This document shows positions 1 through 11,718 of a stretch of 64,000 nt of DNA, piece by piece; position 1 is the stretch's first letter, and the number at the start of each line of letters is the position of its first letter. This DNA is from Limnephilus marmoratus. Lineage: Eukaryota; Arthropoda; Insecta; Trichoptera; Limnephilidae. Under the pieces are notes generated by a model. The model saw only the letters and a list, made by a program, of their open reading frames with translations. It had not been told where the DNA came from and ran no database searches. Made by a program: the position numbers and the translations under genes. Location of the stretch: contig OU862915.1 in NCBI GenBank assembly GCA_917880885.1, positions 40,866,676-40,930,675 of the forward strand, read 5' to 3'.

Positions 1-1296
1 TGGCTTCCACCTTAGCGGGGTCTGTTCTTAGACCTTTTTCGTCGACAATGAATCCCAAATAACGTAGACGGGACTTACAGAATTCAGACTTCTTCAAGTT
101 GATGGTTAAACCAGCGAACTTGAGTTGTTGGAAAACTTTTTCCAGCATTAATAGGTGTTTTTCAAAGGTATCGCTGACGATGATGAGGTCGTCAAGGTAA
201 CAAAACAGGCTATTATCGACTTCAGGACCGAAAAGTTTGTCCATCAGTCTTTGTAACTCGGCGGGGCTGTTTTTTAGACCAAAGGGTAATCTTTTAAAAT
301 GGAACATTCCCCTACCAGGTACAACGAAAGCAGTTTTTTCGCACGATTCTGCATCCAAGGGTATTTGCCAAAACGCTTTGCTGAGATCGACAGAAGAGAT
401 GAACTTGGCGTTACGCAGCTTGTCTAAGGTTGCGTGAACGTGAGGTAAGGGATACGCATCAGCTTCCGTGCAAGAGTTTAAACGTCTACTGTCGAGACAG
501 AAACGTGCAGAGCCGTCTTTTTTAGAAACCAAAAGAGTTGGGTTGGTCCATGCACTTCTGCTGGGAACCACCACACCCATTTTTAACATTTCGTCAAGTT
601 CGTTTTCTAAAAGTTTAAGTTTTTGGGGGGCTAAGTTGTAATAACGTTGCTTGATGGGTGGGCCATTGGTTTTGATATGGTGTTCCACCAAATTTGTCAA
701 ACCTAGTCCACATTTTTCGAAGGATATTGATTCGAATTTATTGACCATTTCCTTTAGTTGGAGAGCCTGGTCCGTGCTTAAATTTTCGTGAGGTATTATT
801 GTGCGGATCTCACTAATTTGAGCGGCAGTGGAGGTTTCGCCAAGAGTATTAAATACTTGGGGAGCAACATTGAATGCCTTCCAGAAGTCCACGCCAAGGA
901 TGAAATTCTGGGATATAGAGGGCACTATTAGAAAATTGATTGTAACTATTTTATTGTTACAATTAATTGGCAGGGCAAGGGCACCGATGACCGGCTGAGA
1001 AACATTATCTGCAGTAGTCAGGTGTGTCGATTGGGGCGAAATTCTAAAATCACTGTTAACAAAAGGCAAGTGAGCATTGTTGCCAAGACAGCTGATAGAT
1101 GCCCCACTATCGAGTAATCCGGAAAAGGTCACATTGTTAACAGAGAAAGAAGCATAGGGTCTCCCATCTTTAGCTTGTTTGCAACAAACCGAAGAAACAT
1201 TTAAGGTCTGGTTAAAATACTTAATGTGTGCTAACCAATCAGTCCATTCTTTAGACCTTGGTTCAGAATGGGTGCCTGAGAGGTTATTATTTAGTT
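1..1296 (-). CDS. Ty3/Gypsy-type pol (protease and reverse transcriptase), cut by window edge
   Basis: The minus strand stays open from just after the gag stop to the window edge, in the -1 frame relative to gag, with no start codon of its own. In order it shows an aspartic protease motif LLDSGAS, a linker, and RT motifs: VSKKDGSARFCLDSRRLN, SSVDLSKAFWQIPL, the catalytic YLDD (about 190-205), and YLGFIVDEKGLRTDP near the edge. This order and the YLDD box are typical of Ty3/Gypsy pol. RNase H and integrase would lie beyond position 1. No internal stop was found in my translation, so this copy may be fairly young. The family is secure; the exact lineage is not. Confidence 0.88.
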
Positions 1297-2427
1297 TTTT
1301 GGCCTCTTCATGTAGAAATTTGGTGGGGGCTTGGAGAAATCCACCTGAGGTCTGACATCGCTTGGGTTTTGTAACCTTTCCATGTTGTGCCTTGATTTCT
1401 TGAAAATATTGCGCAGTTCGTCGCGTGGAGGAGAGCGGTCCCTAGAGTGATGCCTCTTGAAAGTTCGGGGTTCCTTGGATTCCAGAAACCTCGCTTGCTT
1501 GAAACAAGTAGTGGCCAGATGGCCTACTTTTTTGCAAAAAGAGCACACTTTTTTGTTGTCGAATTCTGGTTTTAAACCAGACGAACGGCTTGGCACAACT
1601 ACATTATTTGACACATTCTTTATGTTCTTCCTATCCTGGTATGATTCCAGAAGGAGACAGACCTCGTTTAACTGGGCCAGGGATGCAATTTTCTGCGAGG
1701 TGATGATGTTCTCGTATTTGCTTAAAAGGCCATCAGTTATGACTGGTAATAGTTCAGCTTCCGAAACGGGATGTGAAAGCTTGATGTTAATGGATTCAGC
1801 CCTTTCTATGAATGTTGCTACAGGTTCATTTACCAGCTGTTTAATAGATAGTAAAGATAATTTGATCCTGTGCTGGGCTTCTGTTTTTCCGAAGCTCGAG
1901 ATTAGGGCAGATCTGAGTTTATTCCAATCCTTGCATTTAGTTTTTTGAATGCGGTGCCAGGGTATCAATTCTGGGGAGATGAGTTCTATGAAGTTTTTTC
2001 GTAGAATCTCGAATGGGATATTTTTGATTGTAGCCGTTTCTTCGATACGGTCGATGAAATCCAGCACATCGGAGACGCCATTATATTTGACTTTCCAAGA
2101 GGATAAATCGTAAGTTTTATCTTGTGTCAAGGTGGGTGCGATGTCCTGTTTTACCATTACTTGCGGTATAGGTTCTTTGTTAGGAACAAGATTATCCAAA
2201 ACTTGCGTAGCCGAGCGTGAATTATTTTCGCTTGAGGGGGCGAGGTTTATTCTCTTAATGTACTTTTTGTTAAATAGAAGTGCATAAGCCTTTAATGTAG
2301 ATTTAGATTTGTTTGATGGCGAGAGTCCTCTATCCCTTAAAGCAGTTTGTAAGTGAGTTTTGGATAAGTTGTGCACGTTGGGAATGATACCCAAATTGGA
2401 TGATGCCATAGCTTGATTGTTTTCCAT
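1291..2427 (-). CDS. Gag-like polyprotein of the Gypsy element
   Basis: A 378-residue protein on the same strand as, and directly upstream of, pol. The N-terminal part (about residues 20-55) looks like a short SAP-like helical segment with basic residues. A central helical region (about 110-270) is consistent with capsid. A CCHC zinc knuckle, CSFCKKVGHLATTC, lies near residue 295, followed by a basic, Arg/Ser-rich tail. This is the normal layout of a retrotransposon Gag: RNA packaging and particle assembly in the cytoplasm. The ATG at 2427 is the first in frame. It ends on the slippery site that leads into pol. Confidence 0.85.
   Translation of the reverse strand: MENNQAMASSNLGIIPNVHNLSKTHLQTALRDRGLSPSNKSKSTLKAYALLFNKKYIKRINLAPSSENNSRSATQVLDNLVPNKEPIPQVMVKQDIAPTLTQDKTYDLSSWKVKYNGVSDVLDFIDRIEETATIKNIPFEILRKNFIELISPELIPWHRIQKTKCKDWNKLRSALISSFGKTEAQHRIKLSLLSIKQLVNEPVATFIERAESINIKLSHPVSEAELLPVITDGLLSKYENIITSQKIASLAQLNEVCLLLESYQDRKNIKNVSNNVVVPSRSSGLKPEFDNKKVCSFCKKVGHLATTCFKQARFLESKEPRTFKRHHSRDRSPPRDELRNIFKKSRHNMERLQNPSDVRPQVDFSKPPPNFYMKRPKN
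1294..1300 (-). promoter_or_regulatory. -1 ribosomal frameshift slippery heptamer between gag and pol
   Basis: The minus strand reads CCA AAA AAC TAA at the end of gag, so the heptamer A AAA AAC sits in the correct zero frame (X XXY YYZ) directly before the gag stop at 1293-1291. A one-base backward slip opens the pol frame at CTA AAT. A possible stem lies downstream (arms 1258-1263 and 1233-1238, inner arms 1254-1256 and 1242-1244), but it starts about 30 nt after the slip site, farther than usual. Function is inferred from the retroviral precedent. Confidence 0.75.
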
Positions 2428-3480
2428 TGTGAGTTTCCCGGGTGGTGAAAAAATTTTTGCCAGGGGTTTCCTTTAGCAAACGCAAAATTAATTTTGTGAG
2501 GCACTTTTCACTTGGTAACCACTGGTTGGCACTTCTAAAATAGTTATAGAAAAACTGTATTTCATACTACAATTTGGTATAAATGACACCAGAATCTTTG
2601 TCAAAGGAAGGCATACGAAAAAAAAATTTGCGTGGAAAGACCTTAGTAGTAAAGGTTTCTGTGTTTCACTGACCACTTTTGAGAAAACTGAGAAATTCAC
2701 AAGTATTTATTTATTTTCAAAAAAAAATTGCCAGGACTGACCTTTAGAAAACGGCTTTTTTATTTTTTTCACTTCACTTTGCACTGAGAAAGGCACTAAA
2801 ATTCACAAAAGGCACTCTTCTGTCAAATAAGAACAAACTTCCGGATGAAAATAACTGAATATGGGATTCGTTACGACAACCACATTAAAATTATTTTATT
2901 TATTCATGGAATCAATCATTTGTTTTATTATTATTTCACTTTTCTTTATGTAAGGAAAAAAAACAATTCACTTTACACTTATGCTGAAAAAAAAAAACGG
3001 TACCTGTAATGTAGAATGGGAAAAAAAAGTCATTATTTTGTCCATTTGGTGAAATATAAGTTGCACTCATTTGACAGACACAAATGGGCCAATCGGTATA
3101 TTGTGCAGAAACAACAAAAAAACGTAAGTCCGAAATTTTTGATTCAGGAATTCGCAAAATAACTGGGGTTCCAGAATCAAATTTATAATAATTTCCGTTG
3201 CTATCCGGTTCAGTCATAAAAAAGGCGATTTGATTATAAACGCTGCATAGCAACAGTTAATTATTTCTTTCCGACGGGTTTTTTCCGTTGGAATTTTGGC
3301 GCGAGACAAAGCACTTGCGCGCGCAATCCAGAGAATAGGTATTTACCGCGTGAACATTTGCCGTTGAGATAGGCGCGAAATTGACCGTAGCTTGGTGAAC
3401 AAAAGGGTCACGCCTGCGCAGTCAAGTTCGCGGTTAAAAGTATTGGCGCTTTCTAGTAGCTTCCACAATGGCCGTGTTTT
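2428..3480 (-). other. Probable 5' leader and LTR zone of the Gypsy element, borders not resolved
   Basis: This is the stretch upstream of gag on the minus strand, where a leader, primer binding site and 5' LTR should lie. It is AT-rich up to about 3280, then GC-richer (3290-3420, with GCGCGC runs). I could not find a convincing primer binding site or LTR tips, and the second LTR would be outside the window. No gene seen. Confidence 0.35.
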
Positions 3481-4555
3481 CAATTGCGGCGTGATTCATG
3501 GTTTTTTCACAGAATTCACTGTACACTGGGTGTAGAATATCAAGGTATAATTAATGTTCACAAAACAATTCCTGTACAGGGAGGATTTCGACGAGTTGCA
3601 CTCCGCGAAGCGATCGTGATAGAGAGAAAAAAATTCCGAGGCCCCACGCTATGGCGACAGTTGTTATGCGCCACATTGCGCGCCCGTTGTTATGATGGGC
3701 CCTAAACATGTCCCAGGCCAGCTCACAGCAGAGACAAAAGTACCCTCTATTCCAGGGGGCAGGTCGCACGAATGCTTCGGAACTCTCATCTCCCCACGGT
3801 CGTCCGGGAAATACACTCTAGGGAATGCTCCTGCCGAGGCAGAATAACAACAGGATTGAGTTAAATAGATTCATGTATTGCAAATTCAAAACACAGTTTC
3901 ATAGGTTATTACAGTACAGTTCAACACAAGCAATGCATATTACACAATCCTAGCTATCGTGTTTATACCTCGTGATCTCTGAAACGAAACTCCCTGAGTG
4001 ATGGCTTTTCGCGAGGGTTTACAGTCTATCGTTAAAGGACACAAACAGAAGAGGGAATATTTGTACAGCTTACATGATGTTCGGGGATCCACGCCTTCCG
4101 GGTTCAGCAGGGGGCACTTCCGAGTCTAGGACAGGACCCGAAGTTCACACAGGCATGGCAGAATACCAGCGCTAAAACCCGTATGTACTTCAATTAACAT
4201 CGCAGATGTAATTGCGTTCCAAATTGGTCGACAGAAATTAGCCGCGAACTCGGTGTTCGATCCGGGGGAGCGTAACGTGTTCCCGAGGCCGCTTGCAATT
4301 CTCGACTGCGGGACGCGTTGGTGTGCGCGGGAGTGCAGAGAGGGGAGGAGGTAGGAAGCAGGAAACAGGGGGGAGCGGGGTGTTGCTGTCCGCGGTGGAG
4401 CTCCCGTGGGCTCGAATTCTGTCGTTTAGGGCGTACCATAACAATATGTAACATGTTTTCAAAACACTTCGCCTCTACCTATAATTATAATGTAACTCCC
4501 AAGACATTAACTAATATTCCCCAAGAAAACAATGGTATAAACATTTGTTCTATTT
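3481..4555. other. GC-richer non-coding stretch, no feature recognised
   Basis: Base composition is higher in G and C than in the surroundings at about 3560-3830 and 4080-4430. The open frames on both strands are short, overlap each other and show no domain or splice logic. It could be the remains of an LTR or other element, but nothing identifies it. The LINE copy begins abruptly at about 4556. Confidence 0.3.
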
Positions 4556-4557
4556 CA

Positions 4558-6064
4558 GTTTCCAAGGAAAAATAGAAAAAATAATAAATGACATCTCTTG
4601 GTCGTTGGGCGAAGGTTTTGATAAAATACCATCTCATTTTATAAAAATGTGCGTCAAAGAAATATCGAAACCTCTAGTATTACTTTTTCAATTATCTTTG
4701 AAAGAAGGCGTCTTTCCAGATCAATGGAAATGTGCGCTCATTATGCCAGTATTCAAATCTGAGTCTAAGAACGACGCTCAGAACTATCGTCCAATATCAA
4801 AATTATCTATCTTTAGTAAGATTTTTGAAAAAATTGTTCATGAACAACTGTATGACTGTGTTCAGTCTGTAATAACTGAGAACCAACATGGCTTTATGAA
4901 AAAAAGATCAACTGTATCCAATCTTGCTGTATTTACTGAATTTATTTCTAAATCAATGGATAAACAAATCCAAGTGGACGCAGTGTATACAGATTTCTCC
5001 AAGGCATTTGACAGAATCAACCATAGTCTACTCTTGTCAAAACTGTTAGCTTTAGGAATACATGGTGATTTGTACCGATGGCTAGTCTCCTATCTTGACA
5101 AACGTTCCCAGATAATAGCAGTGAATGGTTTTAATTCTGAAATTGTCAATGTACTCTCAGGTGTCCCACAAGGGTCTCATCTGGGACCATTGCTTTTTAC
5201 TATATTTATCAATGAAATTGTAAAATGCTTTAAGCATTCTAAAGTTTTGCTCTTTGCTGATGACATGAAAATATTTCTTTCTATCAACTCTATTTCTGAC
5301 TGCTATAAACTTCAAGAAGATCTTAATAGACTTATTGTACTCTCAACTATCTCCACTTGAATACCGACAAATGTTACGTTATTACCTTTACAAAAAATCA
5401 AAAAACAATCGAACATGATTATCATATTACAAACAGTCAAGCACTTAAAAAACTCAATCAAATTCGAGACCTCGGTGTCCTTATTGACAATAAACTTTCG
5501 TTTAAGGCACATGTGGATATTATTGTTAAGAAATCCATGAGCATGTTAGGATTTTTATTCCGTATTGGAAAAGAGTTCACCAACATCCATACCCTCAAAA
5601 TATTGTATTACTCCTATGTTCGTAGTCATCTTGAATATGCTTCTACTGTATGGAATCCGCTGTATAATATACCCACAAAGCGCATAGAAGCTGTCCAAAG
5701 AAAATTTGTACACCATTTGAACTTTAAGAGACATGTGCGTTATTATGACATGGACAGCTCTATAAAACACTATGGACTTAAAACTCTAAAAAGTAGGAGA
5801 GACATCGCGGATATAACTTACTTATACAAAGTCTTGAGTGGTCATATTGACTGTCCAGCTCTTTTGTCATCAATTAATATTAGAATCCCGAGTAAGAAAA
5901 CTAGAGACAAGTCATTGTTTCATATCGAAAGTGCTTCAACCAGTCTCAGGCAAAATTCTTTCTTATTAAGAACTTGCAATCTTTATAACAAAAAATGTAT
6001 CGATGCTGATATTTTTTCATGTACTTTAAGCACTTTTAGACAAATACTTAACGGAGTCTTATAA
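4558..6064 (+). pseudogene. Jockey-like LINE ORF2, 5'-truncated, one frameshift
   Basis: The copy starts inside the RT domain (GFDKIPSHFIK), so the endonuclease is missing. RT motifs follow: NYRPISKLSIFSKIFEKIV, QHGFMKKRSTVSNL, VYTDFSKAFDRIN, SGVPQGSHLGPLLF and catalytic FADDMKIF. Around 5340-5360 the frame shifts; the second part (5357-6064) carries the post-RT region (RDLGVLIDNKLSF, YVRSHLEYASTVWNP). It ends at a stop at 6062-6064, followed by about 40 bases before a second LINE copy starts. A dead copy of a family that recurs at 25.2-28.5 kb and 54.4-57.6 kb. Confidence 0.85.
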
Positions 6065-6104
6065 TTATCCATCAATTAACAAATAACTTAATTCATATCA
6101 AAAA

Positions 6105-7157
6105 CTATTACTCAGAAAACTTTGGGCATTAGGTATACGTGGTAATTTATTTCATTGGGTTACATCTTATATACTCAAGAGATCACAGGCAGTAGCAATA
6201 AAGGGTTTCGAATCAGATTTCAGTGAAATTTCCTCTGGGATCCAACAGGGTTCACATCTCGGACCATTATTTTTCATTTTTTATATCAATGATTTGGTCA
6301 ATGTTGTTAAATACTCTGAAATAGAATTATTTGCCGATGATGCCAAGCTATACAAGCCAATAAAGAGTCTAAACGATTGCGTCAATTTACAACATGATTT
6401 AAACAATATATTTACCTATTGCCAACAAAATCAACTATTTCTAAATGTCTCAAAATGTCATCATATTACCTTTTCAAGAAATAAAAATAAAACATTATTT
6501 AATTATTCTATAAATAACAACAACATTGCAACAGTCTCAGATATTCGTGATCTTGGAATAACCCTTGATAGTAAACTACAATATAACCTTCATATACAAC
6601 AAATCACAAATAAAGCTGCTAAAATGTTAGGTTTTATCATGAGAAACACAAAACTTTTTAATAGTATCAACGTCATTAAGCAACTCTACTTTGCCTACGT
6701 ACGAAGTCATTTGGAGTTTGCGTCAGTTGTTTGGTCTCCATTTTATAAAATCCATACGAACAAAATTGAAGCAATTCAAAACAAATTCCTCAAATATCTT
6801 TGTTACAAGTCATATGTAAGATTTAATAATTATGCAGAGGCAGCCTCATACTTTAAAATTGATTCATTGAGTGTACGAAGGCATCATAAGGATGCAATAT
6901 TCCTGTATAAATTAGTTAACAATAATATTCAATGCCCAGAGTTGCTAAATAAAATTCAATTTAATGTACCTGCGCGTACAACACGCTCTTCTGTCCTGTT
7001 CAGGGTTGATCAATGCAAGACAAACTGCAAGCAAAATTCTCGTCTGAACAGACTATGCAATAGTTACAATAGCATATTATCCAAGGTGGACATTTTCAAT
7101 TCCGAACCTACCAAATATAAGGGGTACATAAAAGAGTATTTCTCTGATGTTTCATGA
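6105..7157 (+). pseudogene. Second Jockey-like LINE copy, 5'-truncated in RT
   Basis: The frame is open from about 6105 (LLRKLWALGIRGNLFHW), so the copy begins inside the RT palm. It contains SGIQQGSHLGPLFF (the usual VPQG is changed to IQQG), catalytic FADDAKLY, and the complete C-terminal region (RDLGITLDSKL, YVRSHLEFASVVWSPF) to a stop at 7155-7157. It follows the first copy head to tail. The VPQG change and the truncation make it inactive. The 3' UTR and an AAATAAATAAATAAA tail follow to about 7488. Confidence 0.85.
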
Positions 7158-7490
7158 ATATGTTATGTGTCTATGTTTCTATCGTTTATCTTTAATTCTG
7201 TTATGATTTGATTTATATGTACAATCTGGCTTCTTATGGTTACCAATGTATTGATATTTTATGTTTTATGTAAATTTTAGTTTTATATACTTAATCTTTT
7301 GTTTTATAAAATTTTTGATCTCATACTGCTTTATTATAAATTTATTATTTAATTTTTTTTATTATGCTGTTAATCAGAGGTAAAGTCACATGGAGGAAAT
7401 CCATAATTGGTTTTATTTTGGCTATACAAACATGTACAAACTGTAAAAATGTAAACTGTCGATTTCCCGAAAATAAATAAATAAATAAAA
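7158..7490 (+). other. LINE 3' UTR with (AAAT)n tail
   Basis: AT-rich 3' UTR of the preceding LINE, ending in AAATAAATAAATAAAA at about 7473-7488. The same TAAA-type tail ends the LINE copies near 16430, 25260 (reverse) and 57540. Confidence 0.6.
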
Positions 7491-8803
7491 CTGATAAATT
7501 TCTTATGTATTTTTTTGTATTGAAATTTTAAAAATAATGTATACAAGTAAGTGTATATTGTTTTTCCACTTTACGCTTTTAAAAATTAAACACGTGTGAT
7601 GTTTTTCAGTTTTTTATTTTTATTTTGTTATTATCTTATTTAAAAATACTTATTTAATCTAACATAAAACTGGCACACTTTATTTTACTAATTTACTTTT
7701 ATTTTACTTTCATTTCACTTTTATTTTGCTTTTCCTTGTTTTTTTAATATATGTTTACATATAACGTTTTCGACACCACATCTGGTGTTTTTCAATTTTC
7801 ATTATTATTATAGGTTGAAGGAATGACTGAATATATAAATATATATATTTAGTTATTTTTTCAACTTTTCTCTGTTTTTTTTTTTTTCTTATCTTATCTT
7901 GTCTGTATCTTTATTTATTAGACAGTATAGCTAGGTTTTCCCTAGACAGCTTATTTAGCTCTTTTCTATATTATATTAAGTAAAAAAAAAAAACTTAATA
8001 ACTACAGATTTTTTCATTATTATTGGTGCATGATGTGAACATTAGTTATTGGGTTTATAACCTAATTATTATAATTTGTAGTTTTCTAATGCATGTAATG
8101 TTATAAACCTGTAAATGTTCCCAATAAAGAAAATAAAATTAAAATAAATTAAGCCTGCCTCGGCTTCACACGGGTGGTGTACAGTCGCGGACTAAGGAAA
8201 TGTAACACTTCCCGTAAATTCAAATCAGTTAGATTATCAATAATTCCATATGTCAAATGTTACACGTTACGTACTTCATGACAAAAAATGAGACAAAATC
8301 TTCGGTTTACAATATGACCATATAATGAAATAAAATTACAATTAAATAATTCGACCATAACTATTGTAATGTACAATATTTTTCGTTTTTCCATCTGGAG
8401 AGAAAACAAATAGCGCCGATGGTTTGCCGACTCTCGAGTATACAACGCACAACTGCCCATGCGAAAAACACTGCAATTCAAGGTTTATTCCACACACTTC
8501 TAATTAGTGGAAGAAAGTACAAAAGTGTTTAATTTTCAAATTCTAGAAATAAATATTATTTAGTTTATAGAAGATTAATTGGAAAATCCAGTGGCGCAGT
8601 CCCAGCCCACCACAATATGACTCCTCAGTGGAATAATTATCCAATATTTTGAAGAGTACTTGATGATACTTAATTGAATATCACTGATTAGCTCGATTTA
8701 TCACTTCAAGAGAGTAATTACACTTTTTTACTAACAATTTTTCAATATTTTTACTGTTTAGATAAGGTTTAGCTATTGATAGAATACCATAGATAAGAAT
8801 TAA
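7491..8803. other. AT-rich intergenic DNA, no gene seen
   Basis: Mostly T-rich low-complexity sequence to about 8155, ending in an A-rich AATAAAGAAAATAAAATT stretch that could be the 3' end of another degenerate LINE. The rest (8160-8800) has no coding signal I trust. Confidence 0.35.
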
Positions 8804-9136
8804 TTATAAAAGAATCTGGGTAACTGTCACGTATGCTTTCTTTGATGGAATACTCTTTGGACTTTGGAGTCGTTTGCATGAATTACACAATTGAGAAACC
8901 ATATCTATGGCAGAATGCACAAGGCCTTCGACATCCGAGATTTTGAAAGAATTATTATTTTTTGCAATTTCTCGTTTCACTTGAGCCCTCACTAACTTTA
9001 TAGGATTATACTGACAGTGGTATGGGGGTAGACGTACAACTTCATAACCATATTCTTGAGCCGGGTTATCGATTTGATATATTTTTTCATCCAACTTAAA
9101 TTTCTTTACTAATTTTAATAATTCAGCCTTACAAAA
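8804..9136 (-). pseudogene. C-terminal fragment of a DDE (Tc1/mariner/IS630-like) transposase
   Basis: The readable frame (about 110 residues) contains LPPYHCQYNPIKLVRAQVK, which matches the end of DDE transposases of the Tc1/mariner and IS630 kind, where LPPYSPDLNPIE carries the last catalytic acid. Here the acidic residue of NPIE is replaced by K, so the site is damaged. The start is missing: upstream (above about 9136) the frame closes and only scraps remain. A dead fragment; the exact family is not known. Confidence 0.6.
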
Positions 9137-9879
9137 AACGTTTTCATTAAAATAAAGGTTTTTTGTAGTTTTTGTGAGGCTGATGGAACATTTTTACTTC
9201 TTCTGTCTACGGAAAATGATAAGCTTCCGACGACACTCTTCGAATGTTCGACAGTCAATGTACTTACCAATAAATGTACTTACTTAAAGTTCAATGTTTT
9301 GACGTATTCTGGATTGTCACGGATGTTTTTGGAAAAACTTGATGACATTATAAACTATCGTTTTTTCACCTGCGTGATCGTGTCGTTGGTTTACATCCAC
9401 TATATTAAATATGTTTTATGTACTAAAAGCACTGATAAGTTAGATCACACAATGTTTAATTACAATCACGCCGATTAAATAAAAGGGGGTCAAAATGATA
9501 TTAATAAAGTAGATTAAATCGAAAATAAAGTACTTAATGGGCTGGTTTTTGATCTTATGAAGTCAATACACTACTTATTACTAAATGTAGAACGATTAAT
9601 TGTTTGCTTTTATAGTGGCACGATATACATAACAAAGGAATTTTCAAAGAATTTAGTCGCCTAATTCACGAGAATAACCGCCATTGGAATTTATAAATTT
9701 TGTTTTGAAGCGTAAAAATTATTAGGTACCGTCTGAAATATTGTTTTTAGAATCCAGTTAAATGTTTTTCCGGAAATCAGAAAAGGATCAAATAAATAAT
9801 AAGAAAAGAAATATATAAATATTGGATGACATAAAAATATTTTCGAATTCTGAATCAAATTTAGAGAAAATGATTAGGG

Positions 9880-10460
9880 TAGTTAAAAAATTTTCAGATG
9901 ACTTTTGGTTTAGATAAATGTAGAACGATCCATATAGAAAAAGGCAAAATTGTAGATGGAGACGAGGGTAATTATAGAAATTTTAAAATTAAAACTATGA
10001 AAGGGGATAAGGTTTTTTAAATATTTAGGATACCCGCAATCAATCTAGTATTAAAAATGATATTAAGATTAAATTTCAAACTAGGATCAGAATTTTTTTT
10101 AAATGCAATCTATATGCTAAAATTTTTGTAAAAGCAATAAAGGCTTGCATACTAGGATCAAAAAATTTTTAAAATGCAATCTTTATGCTAAAAATTTAGT
10201 AAAAGCATTAAATGTTCTACTAACGAACTTATTTGGCATAATTAAATGGTCCAATACTGTACACTAACAGTATAACAGTACAATAACACCTCAAAAATAA
10301 AGAACAAAAATACGTTTGGCTGTGAAAATCTAAAATCATATCGGTCCAATACAGATTTAAGGTTAGAACGATTAATTTAAACTACGTTAAGAAAGTTTAA
10401 TTGCCATCATCCAAATTTAGCCATAGAACGAATTAATTTACCTAGAAATTTAGGAGGCAG
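9880..10460 (+). pseudogene. Degenerate R4/Dong-like retrotransposon RT remnant
   Basis: Reading across several frames gives pieces of the region behind the RT catalytic site of R2/R4/Dong-type retrotransposons: FGLDKCRTIHIEKGKIVDG at about 9910, YAKNLVKALN and FGIIKWSN at about 10180-10255, and HHPNLAIERINLPRNLGG at about 10407-10456. Many frameshifts and stops separate them. An internal duplication of about 65 bp lies at 10078-10215. The clade call rests on motif memory only. Confidence 0.6.
10078..10215 (+). repeat. Two imperfect tandem copies of a ~65-bp unit inside the RT remnant
   Basis: ACTAGGATCA...AATGCAATCT(A/T)TATGCTAAAA...TTAGTAAAAGCA(A/T)TAAA occurs twice in a row, about 65 bp apart. 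The unit corresponds to one stretch of the RT reading, so it arose by duplication after or during decay. Confidence 0.75.
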
Positions 10461-10912
10461 TAAAAATCTGTTTAAGAAAAAAAAGAAAATATACAGATTT
10501 AGGAAATGAGATAAAAAGAATTTGGCATTCTCAGACTATAAAAATCTTACCATTTTTAATTACAAAAGATTTTTTTAATATTTTTTTATTGAGGGATAAG
10601 CGGGATTTATAGGTCCAATTAGGAGTTCCACCGAGCCGACCCGAAAATATCTGGAGTCGGTAAATTATTTTTTTATTTGGTCCCTGGTAGGTTGACATGT
10701 TGTTCTTGTACAGTTGCAACAATACTATTGTTGAGTGAGGACGTCTGCTTTGTGTTACTCTCTGATTAACCACTAGTATTCACAACAATAAGTTTGTACC
10801 TACTATATTATTCGTACATTCCGTTTACCAGTGAGCATAAAGTTTGTTGGAAGGTGACCACCATTCATCTATTAGTTGTGAGTCATTATTTCTTTAAGTT
10901 AATCGTTTTACA
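10461..10912. other. Probable 5' UTR region of the next LINE, no gene seen
   Basis: No coding signal. The last 100-130 bases before the ATG at 10913 may be the 5' UTR of the LINE that follows, but no element start could be fixed. Confidence 0.35.
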
Positions 10913-11718
10913 ATGCCCAACAATCAGAATCTAGTGCAAACTAGGTCTAAGGCATCGGATTCTCCAGCAGTAAACGAGGATCAATTTGGAAAAATTGTAA
11001 AATATATGGATAAAAAAATGGAAGAATTAAAACAACAAGTTTTTGCAAAAATTGAACTTGAATCGTCAACATTTAAAAAAAATCTCGAAACTGAGATATC
11101 CGACATGAAAAAAAGCATTGAATTTATTGGTCAACAATATGATGAAATAACTAATAATATCGGAAACATGATGCAATTAAAAAAAATGTGGATAACTTAG
11201 AAAACGCAAATTCTATCAAAGATCTAAAAATAAAAAAATTAGAAATTCGTCTAGCTGATATAGAACAACAAAATGTAAGCTATAATTGTGCTGAATTGTC
11301 TGGGGTAGAAACCTTGATGAATGAAAATTCTGTGGACACCGTGGAAAGATTCATTAAAAAATTTGACATTCCGATTGAACCAGGTAGAATAAATAAAGTT
11401 ACTCAATATCCTGATAAAACTATCAATAAACCCGGAGCTCAGAGGATGATCATCCATTTTAAAGATGAAAAGTCCCAATCAGAATTTCTCAACGCACGCA
11501 AAAGTATAAAGCAATTGAAGGACAGGAACATCTTCATTGGAGAAGTTCTATCATCATATTCCAAAACCCTTCTTTGGAAAACTAAACAAAAAGCTAAAGA
11601 AGCTAAATTTCAATTTGTGTGGTTTCGGAATAATAAAATTTGTGTGAAGAAGAACCAAGAACTGTCTTCAAGAGTTCAAAACGTCAAACACGAAGATGAT
11701 TTGAATAAATTGTCGTAA
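10913..11718 (+). pseudogene. LINE ORF1 protein (coiled coil plus FP-like C-terminus), frameshifted
   Basis: The first part (10913-11200) is a charged, heptad-rich coiled coil with many Lys and Glu. A frameshift near 11190 moves the reading to 11188-11718. The second part continues the coil and ends in a compact domain with IGEVLSSYSKTLLWKTKQK and FQFVWFRNNKICVKKN, a pattern shared with the C-terminal domain of baculovirus FP-like proteins found in many insect LINE ORF1s. ORF1 binds the element RNA. ORF2 follows 43 bases later. The shift makes this copy non-functional unless it is a sequencing error. Confidence 0.75.

Noticed and set aside
1233..1263. Stem-loop as a frameshift stimulator
   Set aside because: Six-pair stem but about 30 nt from the slippery site, too far for the usual 5-9 nt spacing; mentioned only as a weak possibility.
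1457..1948. 163-residue plus-strand frame
   Set aside because: Antisense shadow of the Gypsy gag gene; no recognisable domain.
2428..3300. LTR borders and primer binding site for the first Gypsy element
   Set aside because: Several TG/CA candidates but no TGGC-type primer site and no second LTR in the window to compare.
4194..4462. Pro- and Arg-rich frames on the minus strand
   Set aside because: GC-rich stretch; frames overlap each other on both strands and show no domain.
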